From Melieria omissa (Eukaryota > Arthropoda > Insecta > Diptera > Ulidiidae), in NCBI GenBank assembly GCA_963971225.1, contig OZ020269.1:97447040-97511039 (forward strand): 64,000 nt of DNA, in the 5' to 3' direction. Every line of letters begins with the position of its first letter. Within the stretch, counting starts at the first letter, position 1. The translations under genes and the position numbers were made by a program. Positions 1 through 12,248 of the stretch are shown one piece after another. The notes under the pieces were generated by a model, which was given only the letters and a program-made list of their open reading frames with translations, ran no database searches and was not told the DNA's origin.

Positions 1-2040
1 TTTTTCTGCATAAATATTTGTATTGCCAGTTTCCGCGATAATATCCAAACGTGCCTTCAATGAAAATTAAAAATAATTATTTTAATAAATAGTAAAAACA
101 ATTAAAAAACCGAATCGTAAATATAACGAAAAAAATATACATTTTTTTATTTGAACGATTGGTAATTTCTTACTTACAATTGTGTATGATGAGATAAGAG
201 AAGCAAAAAATTGCTATAAATACATAAATGTATAAATTACTATTTACTGTTCACATTTGCAACGAATTTAAATTTTTCGTGACTCAGTGCTTTCTCAAAA
301 TATCGCATATCGTTTGTTCATTGTTTAGTTTAAGTTGTCAAATTTGCGAATATAGATAAAGAGGATTGTCCAAAAATGATTTTCCTGATAAAAGCAGTCG
401 AAATGATTGGATGTTACTGACTAATTAGCGCCTAAAGAGAGCAAACAAATAAACACCTATGAGTCATTAAATCATAGAACTAGAATAGAAGGCAACTGAT
501 TGATTAAAATTTGAGAGCTAATCTAATTTTGTGACCTTGTGGCCTATTATCATTGGTTTCATGACGAGCAAATGTGAAGAAATAAATTGGAAATTGTTTT
601 AGCATAAAAAAAATTCTTACTAGATTTCTTTATGCCTTAAAAAATTTACAAAAATGTTAATAAAAAATAAAGAAAGAAATTTAAGTTAATTTTCCTTCTT
701 ATACTTTGTTATATAATATATAGTTGGCCCAAAAGCCAGATTACGGGACTAAGGTCAAGTTTGCTGTAACCAATAGTTTTTTGCGTCGGCATTTTTACAC
801 GAGTTTGGACTCAGTACATCAGATTGAGAAGTTTTACACAGGTAGATATGTTTAGTTTTAATATTAGCGGGTTGTCATTTGTACTTTCACTATTGTCCGT
901 AATACAAATGTGTTAATATGTCAACTGTTTACCACCGAATACCGCCTTTCGTAGCAGCTATTCAAAATGTTATTTCAAATCTATATTTCTGATTACAGCC
1001 GTGTCTGGGTATAGTGAACACCATATATAGTGAACACCTCGATATAGTCAACACCCAAATTTTGACATGGAACAAATTTTTGAAAGCCATTTCAAGCAAA
1101 AAGTGTATTTTGAGCAAATAAAACGAGTTTTTGAACAAAAATTATAATCTTGATATAGTGAAAAACCTCAATACTGCGAACAGGCCTTGCAATAATTAGT
1201 TCACTATATCCAGACACGACTGTATATTGATCAGAAATACTCTTTTCTTTGCCGCCCATGTGTCCGTCTGAGCGTTACAAGCCCCATACCACAATGTATG
1301 TTTATAACCCAACTAGTCGGAATGTGGAAACCATTACCTAAAATAGAAAAGAGAGCAGTAAGATACTCCTTTCCATTTTCCCTCCTTTCTATTTATTTAT
1401 TTTCTATTTATAAGATTAACACTCAACGAAAACTTTGTCTTAAGTCTTAATTATCTAATTGCGTGATATTTCCCAATATGCAAAAACAACTTTTTGAACA
1501 AAAATAAAAACCATTACAAAAGGGAGAAGAAAAGTGTCTACCTTCCGACCGACCTAAATATTTATGACTTGATCAACTTATAACCACAGAAACATTCAAA
1601 TATTTGACTTTCATGAAAGGCAAATGGATTATGGTGACCCATGTCAGTTGTAAGGTTTCCTGTCAAATTCACTATTTATCACCTTTCCACATTGCGCTAT
1701 CGATACATGACGCTACCGATTTCATCATTGTTCAGCGTCACTCACCTTCTCGCATTTTTCCATATCACGACAGGCCATGTAAACCGTAGCGCCGCGCTTG
1801 GCCAATTCACGCACTGTCTCTTTGCCGATGCCGGTATTGGCGCCAGTCACAATCGCCACCTTGCCCCTGGCCGATGTGTGTTTGCGATACTTGCCGCCCT
1901 GCATGTAGTATCTGTTGAGAAAGAGAGAGTCACGTCGACAAACCAAGAAAACACCAGTCAAATACGCACTTGATGAGCAGCAGCAGACCGGTGATGATGG
2001 CGATCCAGCACAACGGCAGCTGTTCACAAATGCAAACCAT
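1..2040 (-). CDS. RDH11-14-like short-chain dehydrogenase, copy A (partial)
   Basis: Probable NAD(P)-dependent retinol/retinal dehydrogenase-like SDR, membrane-anchored by an N-terminal hydrophobic segment. Three exons are visible: 1970-2040 (starts [10 protein letters not shown], hydrophobic), 1746-1911 and 1-54; the rest lies outside the window. Splice sites are GT-AG: donor GTGCGT after 1970, acceptor CTCAACAG before 1911, donor GTGAGT after 1746, acceptor TTGAAG before 54. Exon 2 encodes the cofactor motif TGANTGIGK. Exon sizes of 71 and 166 nt and the phases match copy B exactly, so the two are tandem duplicates. Protein identity to copy B is complete in exon 2 but low in exon 1. Intron 2 (55-1745) is long and holds a MITE and a SINE remnant. 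Exact substrate is not deducible. Confidence 0.88.
722..813 (-). mobile_element. Degenerate SINE 3' tail remnant
   Basis: The segment resembles the 3' tail of the SINE at 4061-4408: a TTGGCCC-type start, then GACTAAGG, TCAAG and GTAACCAA blocks in the same order. No tRNA-like head, no clear target duplication. Lies in the second intron of RDH copy A. Confidence 0.45.
996..1223. mobile_element. pogo/Tigger-type MITE with TA duplication
   Basis: A 228-bp element with about 24-bp terminal inverted repeats beginning CAGYCGTGTCTGGRTATAG, two mismatches between ends, flanked by TA on both sides (994-995 and 1224-1225). A TATAGTGAACACC-like motif is repeated inside the left end. CAG termini plus TA duplications are usual for the pogo/Tigger branch of Tc1/mariner. 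It has no coding capacity, so it would need a transposase in trans. Lies in an intron of RDH copy A. Confidence 0.8.
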
Positions 2041-3338
2041 TCTGAGGAATTCGTGTGCAGCAGCTTGAAATTGAAAACTTCAAAATATTGAATGCAAATT
2101 GTCTATGCTTGTTTATCACTGACAATGGCTGAGTGAGCACTGAGCTTAGTTGTTGACGGTAGTTATGCGATGAGAACACAGTAATTTTTCACTTGATTGC
2201 ATGCGACGTGGGTGCATTCCAGACACCGATATTTCACTACGCAGTTTTGATGTTTAGTATTTTTGTAAATAGATATTTACATTGCAATTGCAAATGTATC
2301 GTTTTACTCTTTAGCTAATGCTGCTCTGTTGTTTGTATGTGATTCGGTTGTTTAGAGCGCAACTAGTTAGTCGTTATGTCCCAATTTCCACACAGTATCA
2401 ATTCTTTGCAAAGTTTTATTGATAATTTTTCGAGCGTTTCTATACAGAAAACAGACGTTGAAAAATTGTTTTCTCTTTTCTTACAGACATGTCGCAATAA
2501 TTGGGAGAACAGCATAGGACAGAAAGAAAACAAAATCGTTAGTTTTCAGAGAAACTTTTGAAATGCCCGTTTACATTTTTCATACTAAAAAAAGGCGAAA
2601 ATGATTTGATTTGATTTAGAAAAATAATCAAAAAAAATCACGAAATTGCTTTCAAAAATTTCAACTGCTCGTGTGGAAATGATGACTAACTGCTTAGCTG
2701 GAGCTGTGCCAAAAGCAACCAACTGTCGTCGGTGATATCGTTTTCTCTAACTGGGCTGCTCGCTTTGAAAGAAAATTCATCACAAATCGATAACTATGAA
2801 CATTTTAAAGCTTAAATTATTTTCATGCTGAATGACGGATTTTCCAGTATGCAATGAATAGATAATGCGCTTAGTTAGGCATTATTTCGGTAGACTCAAT
2901 TTAAAAGTAAACATTTATAACTTTTGTTACACTTCAATGCGACGTTGGTGAACGTTTATTAACTTGGTAACACTTATAGATGCGTATTAGAATCAAATTC
3001 TGATGCTAAAGTCAGTTACTTGAAAAATAAAACATTTTATTTACTAATAATTCTAACAAATGTTTGTCCTTTCAACTAATCAAAACAAAAATTAAAAAGT
3101 TTCAAATGGAAACCATAATTTAGTTAATAAAAAACTAGTTCTTTAACTATAATTTTGTTTTAACTTATAAGTACTTAGCTTTAATTTATTATTATAATAG
3201 TCGAATTTTAGGTTTAATTGTCCATATCAGCTTTAGAACATATTGGTATTCTGAGTATTAATTTTATTAAAATCTTGTATTGTTTAAGAATGTTTGCATT
3301 ATTTTCGTAGTTTTCTTTAAAAAATGGCCTTATATTGC
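2041..3338. other. Intergenic, upstream of RDH copy A
   Basis: AT-rich sequence between the start of RDH copy A and the next repeat. It should contain the promoter of copy A, but I see no confident TATA box or initiator. Short open frames here show no recognisable protein. Confidence 0.5.
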
Positions 3339-3342
3339 TTAA

Positions 3343-3820
3343 CCCTTTCGGTATAGTGTTGCCATATGGCAACATGCTACTTTGTGGACGTCTGAACCCT
3401 TTGTGGCTTCAAGAATACAATTTTTGTTTGTCTTTAGAATAGTTTGAAGTTTTAGGAAAAATACGAAATTAATAATAAGAAGAAAAGTATATTCGTTTTT
3501 TTAATGGTATATCTTGATATAGTAAAGGAATCAGGAGCAGAAAAATTAGACAACTTTTTATTTAGACGTTTTCTTTCGACTTAGATACTTTTTTTTTAAT
3601 TTTGACTGAAGTCCATGAAGAAATATTCAAATTTTCGTTATGCGTGAAAAGTTTTATGTTTAAGTCATTATTACAGCCACAACGATGTGGTTACTCTCAT
3701 AGAAAAACACTATAAAATACAGGGTCCGAGTATAAAAATTAAAAAATTTCCTATGGAATGTTGCTGATACAACCTAAAACGTAAAATTTAAAATTTTTTT
3801 AAAAATCTGTAGCGAAAGAG
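3343..3820. mobile_element. TTAA-flanked piggyBac-type MITE, family Q copy 1
   Basis: 478-bp non-coding element between perfect TTAA tetranucleotides (3339-3342 and 3821-3824). Left end is CCCTTTCGGTATAG, right end reads CTCTTTCGCTACAG on the other strand. Contains the palindrome GTTGCCATATGGCAAC just inside the left end. A second copy lies at 45627-46106 with the same layout. TTAA duplications and CCC termini are the signature of the piggyBac superfamily; family assignment is inference since no transposase is present. Confidence 0.8.
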
Positions 3821-4060
3821 TTAATGAACTGGAAATTTGGGTAATTTAGTAAGTTGGTATCTGTTCGTGGTAGCAGCGGAATAATGACGAGTTGCTAAAT
3901 TGGGTTAAAAAATTGTTAGAGTTCTATGTTATCATTTAAGTGATCTTTTTGAACACTAATTATCATAATCCCGTCTTCATTGACCCCATTATTGAGTCTG
4001 GAGTGGAACTTTTGTCATACTGAGAAATTGTCAGCTACACCAATTTGGAGCTTTGGAACT

Positions 4061-4408
4061 AATAATAATAATAATAATAATAATTGATTGGTACGACAGC
4101 CCGCTTACGCGAGACTAAGGCCTAGCTTCCCGCAACCACCCGTGTTGTGCGTGTGAATTTTGTACGCGGGTGGAAGGGACCTACAGTTTTAAGCCGGTTC
4201 CGAACGGCAGGTTGGGAGCTTTTTCATAGGCAATTTTTGCTCTCAGAGGTTTGCCATTTCCAGCTGAGAGGACGGCCACCGAAAGAGAAAACGAGTTTCC
4301 CGTTATTTTTTTTTTAGGTGTTACTACATGCAGAATTCGATCTTGCGTCGCTCTGCATGCGACTCGTTGGACCGCGCACTAACCAACTGAGCCACGGCGG
4401 CTGCCGGC
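4061..4408 (-). mobile_element. tRNA-derived SINE, full length with 14-bp target duplication
   Basis: Read on the minus strand the element starts GGCAGCCGCCGTGGCTCAG, with a tRNA-like box A (GTGGCTCAGTTGG) and a box-B-like GATCGAATTC, then an unrelated body containing GGACCTACAG on the plus strand, and ends in an (ATT)n tail at 4061-4082. The 14-bp sequence GGAGCTTTGGAACT occurs exactly on both sides (4047-4060 and 4409-4422), a target-site duplication typical of LINE-mobilised retroposition. Lies just downstream of RDH copy B. Confidence 0.9.
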
Positions 4409-4805
4409 GGAGCTTTGGAACTGGTTTTGCAAAATCATATTATTGTTTCTTGTCACAATGACATTTTAAAAAACTAATCAAGCTGAAAGAGTAATGTCAC
4501 TACTTAAAATTGAAAACTAAGAAGTTAATCCTATTAAAACAGTAACTTATCGAAGACTGTCACTTGCGCTGACTTGCATTGACTTGCAATATTAAATGCA
4601 TAATAACTTGCAAGAAAAATCTTACTAACACAAACCTTTTTTGTTACAAAATATTACTTTACATTTTATTTTACATATTCAAACATTTTTCGTTGCACAA
4701 AATTTTTTTTTAAATTTCACCAGAAATGTAACTCATTTACTGACTTTGCTTACACATAGTTCATTTTAATGCACCAAGGACCCTATCACAAATGGCTATT
4801 CATAT

Positions 4806-7688
4806 TCATAGATCCGTGGACTCGACATCTGGTGTTGCTGTGGTCTCTTTGTCCAGGCCTAACTGGACCAGCTTCAGCTTGACCAACCTGTCAGTTTCGT
4901 TCCACAACCATTTGGCCGTTTCATCATTTTTGGCATATTTCGAAACGGCAGCAGGCTTACAATCGCTGAAATATTCACCACTGACATTATCCAGATCGGG
5001 ATCCAAAGCCGCATAAATTGTGGTCTGTGCGCCATTTGCGGTAGACTTCATGCTGGGCCACATCAGAACTTTAAAAATAAACCTAAAATACAATGAAAAA
5101 TGCAAAGCTTAGTTACAGAAAGTAATTTAAAAAAAATATTTTTTCTATTCACTTGGTTATGGGATATTTGAAGATGCTAAAATGTCGCATTAGTTCTGAC
5201 TCTACTCCACCCGGATGTAGCGCATTAACGGTCACATTGGTGTCTGCAAATTAAAAAAAAATTGGAAATTATAGCTATACATGTAAATAGTTTAAAATGT
5301 ATGCTAGGTAAATGACCTTTTAGACGATTTGCCAGCTCACGCGTGAACAGTATGTTGGCCAATTTACTTTGCCCATAGGCGCCAACAGAACTGTACGAGT
5401 TTTCACTCAACAAATCTTTGCGATTTATGTCGCCCATTTTGTGACCCAAACTTGAAACCACAACAATGCGGCTGGGCGCTGATTGCTTGAAAAGATTGAA
5501 AGATTGATTGAAAAGTTAGTAAATTCAAAGTTTTATATATGTTTATTATGAAAACAATTAATATTCACTAATTAATGTTTACCTTTAGCAAATCCAAAAG
5601 TAAATTGGTCAGCAAAAAGTGGCCAATATGATTTACGCCCAGCTGCATTTCGAAGCCGTCTTCAGTTTTCATATAAGGACACATCATAACTCCAGCATTA
5701 TTGATCAGAAGATTTAATCTGGTATGTTCTTTAGTGAATCTATATAAATGATTTATAGTTTTATAGGACAGCAAAAAGTCTAAGTTTGAAATTTTACTTG
5801 TCGGCAAATTCTTTGATGGACTTGATTGAAGCCAGATCCAATTTTTCTGCATAAATGCTTTTGTTGCCAGTCTCGGCGATGATCTCCAGACGTGCCTAGA
5901 AGAGTAATGAAGCTCGTTTAAAACTAGGAATTTAAGTAAAATTGACTAAAATATGAAATGAGTTTTTCAATAAGAACATTTATATATTTACTGATGTGGT
6001 CCCATGGCCTAAATTGACCATTACTCATCATGATGATGCAACTAATGAGTTCCGGTCGCATGAAATGGGGTAGGTGGTCACTTATTTCTGAACCGAAAGA
6101 ATAAGTTGTTGCTATTTTGCACATCTACCAATACTACTTCATCTACTGGTCAAAAAGTTTTTAAATCGGTTCAAAAACAGGGGCGTAAAAGAAGTATAAA
6201 TGCTGTATGGGCCCATTAACACCAGAATGGTCCAGGAGTCAAAATTACTTCATTGAGGTCTTTTATTAATTTTTATTTTTACGATCTTTGCTAATTTATA
6301 AAGCCAAATTAAATACAAAACACAAACATTTGTAGCTCTATTTACAAAAATCCATATGGGCACTTAAGGAAGGTTGAATTGGCCGTTCATTCTAATGTTC
6401 ATACTTCAATCCTTATCTGTTTTACTTTAATCTCAAAGTAAGCAAAATATGAACCAATTTATTAGATTCATAAAGGGCATTTAAACACCCTGTTGGACCT
6501 GAGACAACTGGTTGCCAAAATTCATTGGTTTTTGAACTGGTTTTTTGTAACTAGTTGTCTGAGTAACTGTCGGCAAATGCAGAAGTCAGTCAGTTCGCCT
6601 CTAATCGTTAATATTCTGTGTGCGCTTTTATAGGCGAGAATAGTAGATGAAAATGAGAAAGAAGTCTGATCTTACGATATTATTGTTACAACAAAAACGT
6701 AGAAATGTACGAATTTTTTAAACACGTCTGTTTCTATGACTCGAGGCTCGTTGAAGGATTTCAGTTGCAATTTTGCATGGTTGCGTGAAGCAACAAATTT
6801 AAGCAGAAGCTGAAAGGTATGTGTCAATAAATTTGATGATGAGGATATTGTATTGAAGAAGTGTTTTAGTAAGTCCAAGTTCATCTTGTTTCATCTTTAC
6901 GTGCATCAATATTTTTTTTTCATTCGCAACAAATTTTTGGTTTTTGAAAATATTAAAAAAAAAAATTATTGTTGAAAAATGTCTTTGAATTTATTTTCCA
7001 ACCCAGAAAAACCAGTTCTCAAACTGCTTACTATGTAACTGGTTTGGAAACTGTTTTACTTCGAACTTTTTTTGGACAAGTTACGAATGGATGCAGAAGG
7101 GAACAAATGACTGTCGCCTAGGACACCGCCACGTTAAAAGGGTGAGTTTGCTTCAAAGAAAGGAATCGGTTCTGAAGTCAGCTATGACTGGCAAGCAACC
7201 AGTTGAAAAACTACATTTAGACCAGTCCGAATTCCGACAGGGCAGTTACCCATACCCACACACAAACAGGTATGTAGGTGTTTGTATTTAACTTTCAATT
7301 TCCTTTAGTTCGCCGCCCACTCACCTTTTCGCACTTTTCCATATCGCGACAGGCCATGTAAACCGTAGCGCCGCGCTTAGCCAATTCACGCACTGTTTCT
7401 TTGCCGATGCCGGTATTGGCGCCAGTCACAATCGCCACCTTGCCCCGGGCCGATGTGTGTTTGCGATACTTGCCGCCCTGCATGTAGTATCTAATCAAAT
7501 AATTTATTTAATCCAATAATTTAATATTTTTATTTTTTAATGTGTTTCTTTTCTCCATCACCCACATTCTTCAATAAATGCACAAACTTTCAAAAAACAA
7601 TATTTGTTTGTACTTACTTGAATGCCAGTATTAGGCCGGTGATGCCAACAATCCAGCCCCATGGCAACAGTTGACAAATGCAGGTCAT
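4806..7688 (-). CDS. RDH11-14-like short-chain dehydrogenase, copy B (complete)
   Basis: Seven exons: 7618-7688, 7325-7490, 5798-5895, 5583-5739, 5317-5485, 5153-5243, 4806-5082; all GT-AG with matching phases, giving 342 aa. Residues about 8-24 form a membrane anchor; TGANTGIG at 47-54 is the Rossmann cofactor motif; NNAG at 125-128; catalytic Ser about 175-176, Tyr201 and Lys205 (YGQSK); an [11 protein letters not shown] stretch follows. These are the classical SDR motifs in the arrangement of RDH11-14, enzymes of the endoplasmic reticulum or mitochondrial membrane acting on retinoids or lipid aldehydes. Length fits the family (about 300-340). AATAAA lies about 140 nt past the stop (4665-4670). 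Intron 2 (5896-7324) is the only long one and holds no repeat I can name. Actual substrate unknown. Confidence 0.93.
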
Positions 7689-8269
7689 CCTTTGTGTAAT
7701 TGTAAAGTTCAAAGTTCAATCCAACACTTTAGAAATATAAACAAAAATATAAATTCAACGAATTTTTGAGCGGTCTATCGCTTGCAAGAACTGACTGCAC
7801 ACTGAAACATATGCGAGACAGTAGTTGGGCGATAAATACGCAGTCATTTTTGTGTTTTTGGCGCATGACGTCAGTGAGCCTTTTACGTTCATACATACTT
7901 CAAAAGTTCGTTTCACTGTTGGGTAAAGTCATTTGGGGATTAGGGCTTTTGCGATAATTCGCTTTATATATCTCACATTTGTTACCTACCGTCCAAAGTG
8001 CGAGCCCTGCTGTTTAGTACGAAAGACGATTTTGAAATGCGGGTTAGTTTTCTCTGCGTTCGCGCCCATCAACTGAAATAGTGTTGACGTTGCGCGACAG
8101 TGTTTTGTTGCTGTTTGCTGATTTTTTGCATATAAAAGTAGTAAATTAGCCAACGTTTTGTGTATTTTGTGCCTGAAAACACAAAAGCCTTGTGTTCTAC
8201 AAAATTCATTGGAGCATGCGATTTTCATTTTCTGACGCGACAAGTATTGTTTAAAAGGGATTCTGGAAC
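7689..8269. other. Intergenic, upstream of RDH copy B
   Basis: Probable promoter and 5' flank of RDH copy B. I see no clear core promoter motif and no repeat. Open frames on both strands look random. Confidence 0.4.
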
Positions 8270-9300
8270 AAGTGCAGAATACCATACTGTGTGAAAACAT
8301 TTGTTTTTTATTGAAAAAAGGAGTATTTTTGTATTCTAAAAAACTTTACATTTTGCGACGAAAACATTTATAGGGGACGTGGTTTGGGACGAAGTCCCAG
8401 TTATACATATTTCCGAAATTCTTCCGAAATTTTCAACCGAAAACTGTATGCACCTCTGGGCTTTAGATATTTATTTAGATATTGCCCAAGTGTTTTTAAT
8501 ATAGTAGGTATTTTGTACAATCTCCACATCAATGTCTGAATATGGTGACGAAGGTGATTTTGAAATTGTTACCAAATATCTCGAAAACCAAAAATCGGAA
8601 AACTTGTTTGACCCCAAATTTGAATCGTCCGACCTCATTTCACCTTAAAAAACTGTTTCATTCGAATATTGATAAAAAAACCGCTGGGCTTATATTGATA
8701 CATAATTTCAAAAGCATTGAAAAACATTAAAAAACAATAATATTTAAAAAAGTAACTATGCAGTCTTTCTAAAAATTGATCAAACTCTTGAAAACATATT
8801 TACTTTTTTCGCATAAAACCAATATTATAGCCAGAATATATATTTCTAGTTAGGTGTTCGATAAATCAAACATGTCGAAAACCAAAAATCGGAAAATTTT
8901 TTTGATCCCAAATTTAAACTGTCCGACCTCATTTCACCTTAAAAAAAACTGTTTCATTCGAATATTGACAAAAGAAAACAGCTGGGCTTATATGGGTTAA
9001 TGACTAACTAAACTTTTTCGAAAAAAAACGTTTTTTTTTTAATTATGTAAAACAAAATATGTTTCGCTTATTATTGGTACATATTACATACCTTATGTTA
9101 AACATTATTCGAAAGAGGAAGAAAATACCTTTCATGTGACACCTAAATTGTTAGAATCGGTATATAACTGGGACTTTGGAGGTGGACCACGCCCCTATAA
9201 ATGTTTTCGCGGCAAAATTTTAAGTTTGTTGTACTTAAAAAGACTCCTTTTTCCAATAAAAACAAAAAACATTTTTAAGAAAGAGTAGTCTTCTGCACTT
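8270..9300. mobile_element. Foldback-type element with ~140-bp inverted arms
   Basis: Arms at about 8270-8410 and 9160-9300 are inverted copies: AAGTGCAGAA at the outer ends, TTTTTATTG and AAAAGGAGT inside, and a long stretch ending in CCCAGTTATA. The centre carries a direct repeat of about 120 bp (about 8578-8700 and 8876-9000) containing ACCAAAAATCGGAAAA and CTGTTTCATTCGAATATTGA. A relative of the centre occurs at 38705-38962. No transposase and no sure target duplication. Confidence 0.7.
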
Positions 9301-10708
9301 AAGCCGCGATTTGCGAGTTTCTGTTTAAATGAAGAATATCTTAAACATTTTATTGATTAGTTTTGTTAAAATGTTATTCATTATTTCAACTTTATTACAA
9401 GAGAAATTAAATTTATTGTCCCTACTTGAGTGGAACTGCCTCCTATGGCCTTTGGCGACTTTACATGTTTAGCAATTCTCACACTTAATACAAAAGAAAC
9501 AACTTAAAAGTTGTTCAAGCTAAACTTTTTCCACAAATCTATTCATAACACACTACAAAAATGTCATTCTTATCATTGTCTTCTTCGCCTCAAAAACCCT
9601 GTAAGGCTGTTTTAATGATAATTTCATTGCTTCTGCAGCAAAAAAAGGTTTTTTGTAGTACCCAAGAAATTGAGACTCTAAAGTTGTGACTTTTTGTTTT
9701 TAGTGACAGAATGCTCAAAAAATAAATTATTAAATAAATTAAATTAAACTTTTTGGCTACAATAAAATGCAACACTGTAAGGGCAAAGTAATGGAGATGA
9801 GAGTGGGTGCAGCTGGTTTGCTTGTGTTGCAACTTGAAATTAACGTTTTCCTGCGCCATAAAAATTTAAATTTAGCATCGTTATTTTTGGCAACGGTGCT
9901 TTTAATTATTTACGTAAACACATTCATTGGGTTTTTGCACTCATGCAAACTGCACACATTATAAACTGCAAATATGAATTGAAATATCTTTTTCATATTG
10001 TTAAACTTTCGGCTTTTTAATTCTGCAGTAGCCATTACAACTTACTTTCCACTTTCTGAACTATGTATAAATAAATATCCAAACGTATATAGTCAAGTGG
10101 AGCGTGCAGAGTTTTGGCTTTCAAACCCCTCAAATACTCAAATATCTGTTTGCAATTGAACATATTTTAGTGGAACCAGTGATACATGTTTGCCTAAATT
10201 ATTTGGTTTAATACGTGTAAAAAATTATTTGTTGTTTTTTATTAAATATAATATAGCAAAATTGCAAAAGTGTAAGCAATTTGTATTTAAGTCCATAAAT
10301 CAATGCTTGGTATTAATTTTTTGAAGATCATTAATTAATGCAAATACTCATTCTGACTATGTTTTAAGTGATTCATGCGAAAAGTGTAATTTTTAATTAA
10401 CTTTTCGATTATAGCAGCCGTTGTTGTTTTCCCAGTGATTTCAACAACAAATAATCTAAAGACATTTAATCACATAAACTAGGCGGTAGATTGACTGATC
10501 GAAACGTGAGATAAAAATAGCTTAAAATAATTTAACGATAGCGAAAACCATTGACAGCAATGTTGTGGTCAAAGTCTGTTGTCAACTTGTAAGAAATAAG
10601 AATCGATTATTTTGCTGGATAAAAACCACTTCAACAAAAACGTTCTGAGTGTGATTACCATTAAAAACGTTACAATTCACAATGTTGTCAATGTTGTCAG
10701 ATTGATAT
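9301..10708. other. Gene-free AT-rich sequence
   Basis: No gene, RNA or bounded repeat recognised. The two overlapping open frames at 9590-9964 lie on opposite strands and have no recognisable domain. Confidence 0.4.
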
Positions 10709-10710
10709 TA

Positions 10711-12187
10711 GGTCTGTTTGGGTACGGATAATTTATACGAATTTGTACAAATTTTACTGGATTCTGTTCAAGGCAAAGCCATACAGGTAAAAGCGTCAGA
10801 GCAGCAACAAAATTTTCAATGTATTTTGTTTTTGTTTTCTGAGTTTAGGTTGTCAAAATTCGCCAATCAAAACAAAGCTTGATTTTTTCATTTTTAAATT
10901 GTCACACTTGTACGCAGGCGTTTTAACTATACACCAATACCTCGCTTTGTGTCGTTTCGTTTTGCGTTTTTTCGAAGTTGCATCGCTTCTGAATTAGTAC
11001 TAATTTTCACTGTGCGTCGTTAGATTTTCGAAGTTGCGTTGTTTTGGGTTCGAGTATTTAATTTTTTTTTGAAATTTACTTTTTTTTTTCCTAAATGATG
11101 TCACGACTTTTGTTTCTAATTGCGCCATGCCATCAAAACTCGGGGATTCCCTTTCTAACTTTTTTGAAAGAAAGCCGACTTACGACAACAGCCACTATGG
11201 ACTCATCAGACAGTGATTAATTTTTATTTTGTTCTTATAAATTAATTGAATATTTTATTTTGTTTTAATTGAATATGTTTTTTTGTTTTTTGTATGTATG
11301 TAATAAAATTTTATATTATTTTTGGTTTTTTAAATGTTTACTTTGTTCAATTTTCTTTTTAAAAAGTAGTATTTTCGTAACCCTGGAACCTATCTTCGAT
11401 CTTTACATGGTTTGCTATAGAAAATCATAATTCACTTTGCGTCGTTTCAATTTGCGTCGTGTTTTTTTGGAACGTAACCACGACGCAAAGTGAGGTATGG
11501 GTGTATAGACCTTTTCCACCGCAAAAAAAAAAAACAAGTCAGCTGATTCAACGAGGTCACCTGCATTAATTCGCCTTGATCCGGTTTGTGTACGCCAAAT
11601 CTCTTGCAACGAGAGAGAAACTGAGAGTGTAAAGTGACAGTTCATTTCATGAGAATTCGCGAGTTTTTACTGTAAAAATTTTGTCCAGTAACTTTTAGCC
11701 AGTAAGAAGAAAAACAAGAAAAACATACGACCGGCTGCCATATGTTCGACTGCAAAGAAAACGAATTTTTGCAAACATTTGAAGGCAAATGGAACGAGCA
11801 AAGAATTTGTGCGTTCGCGAGTCTGCTGGCCCACAACCACCTTGCTCAGCTCTACCTGCTACAGCTGAAAGGGAAAAATCTCAGATTGAGCCCAACAAAC
11901 CATTTTCTTTTTGTTTGAAATGTCTGATTAAACTTAAGTTGCTGTAGCGATAGTTTCAAACCTAAAAGACAACTTTGAAAAAAACTGTTTCACTCTTTAA
12001 CTCTCCTGTTTACACCCTTTTTACTGTGTATTGTGAATGTGCCAAGTCCCACTGGTGTAACTAAGGGTTAACGCTTGCAATTGCTTACAAACTACTGTTT
12101 GTTTACTTTTTTGAATAGTTGAATTTTTAAGAGCGTAAACTCGCTTACTCTCTTTATATATTTACTGAAAAAGTTCCCAAACAGACC
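10711..12187. mobile_element. DNA transposon remnant with GGTCTGTTTGGG ends
   Basis: The inverted termini GGTCTGTTTGGG (10711-10722) and CCCAAACAGACC (12176-12187) are perfect over 12 bp and flanked by TA on both sides, defining a 1477-bp unit. It contains another element (10932-11503) inserted into it. Superfamily is not clear: the TA flanks suggest Tc1/mariner-like or a coincidence. No transposase domain seen. Confidence 0.5.
10932..11503. mobile_element. Tigger/pogo-like element nested in the 10.7-12.2 kb element
   Basis: 572-bp element with imperfect terminal inverted repeats starting CACCAATACCTCGCTTTG on the left and, read from the right on the other strand, CACCCATACCTCACTTTG, flanked by TA (10930-10931, 11504-11505). 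The ACCTC-CTTT-GTCG pattern is typical of Tigger/pogo ends, and near 11150-11200 a short plus-strand frame reads like a degraded transposase C-terminus. Non-autonomous. Confidence 0.7.
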
Positions 12188-12248
12188 TATTGATGGTAAT
12201 GTCACATTTGACTTACTCATACTTATGGCACCATATCTCTAAACTAAA

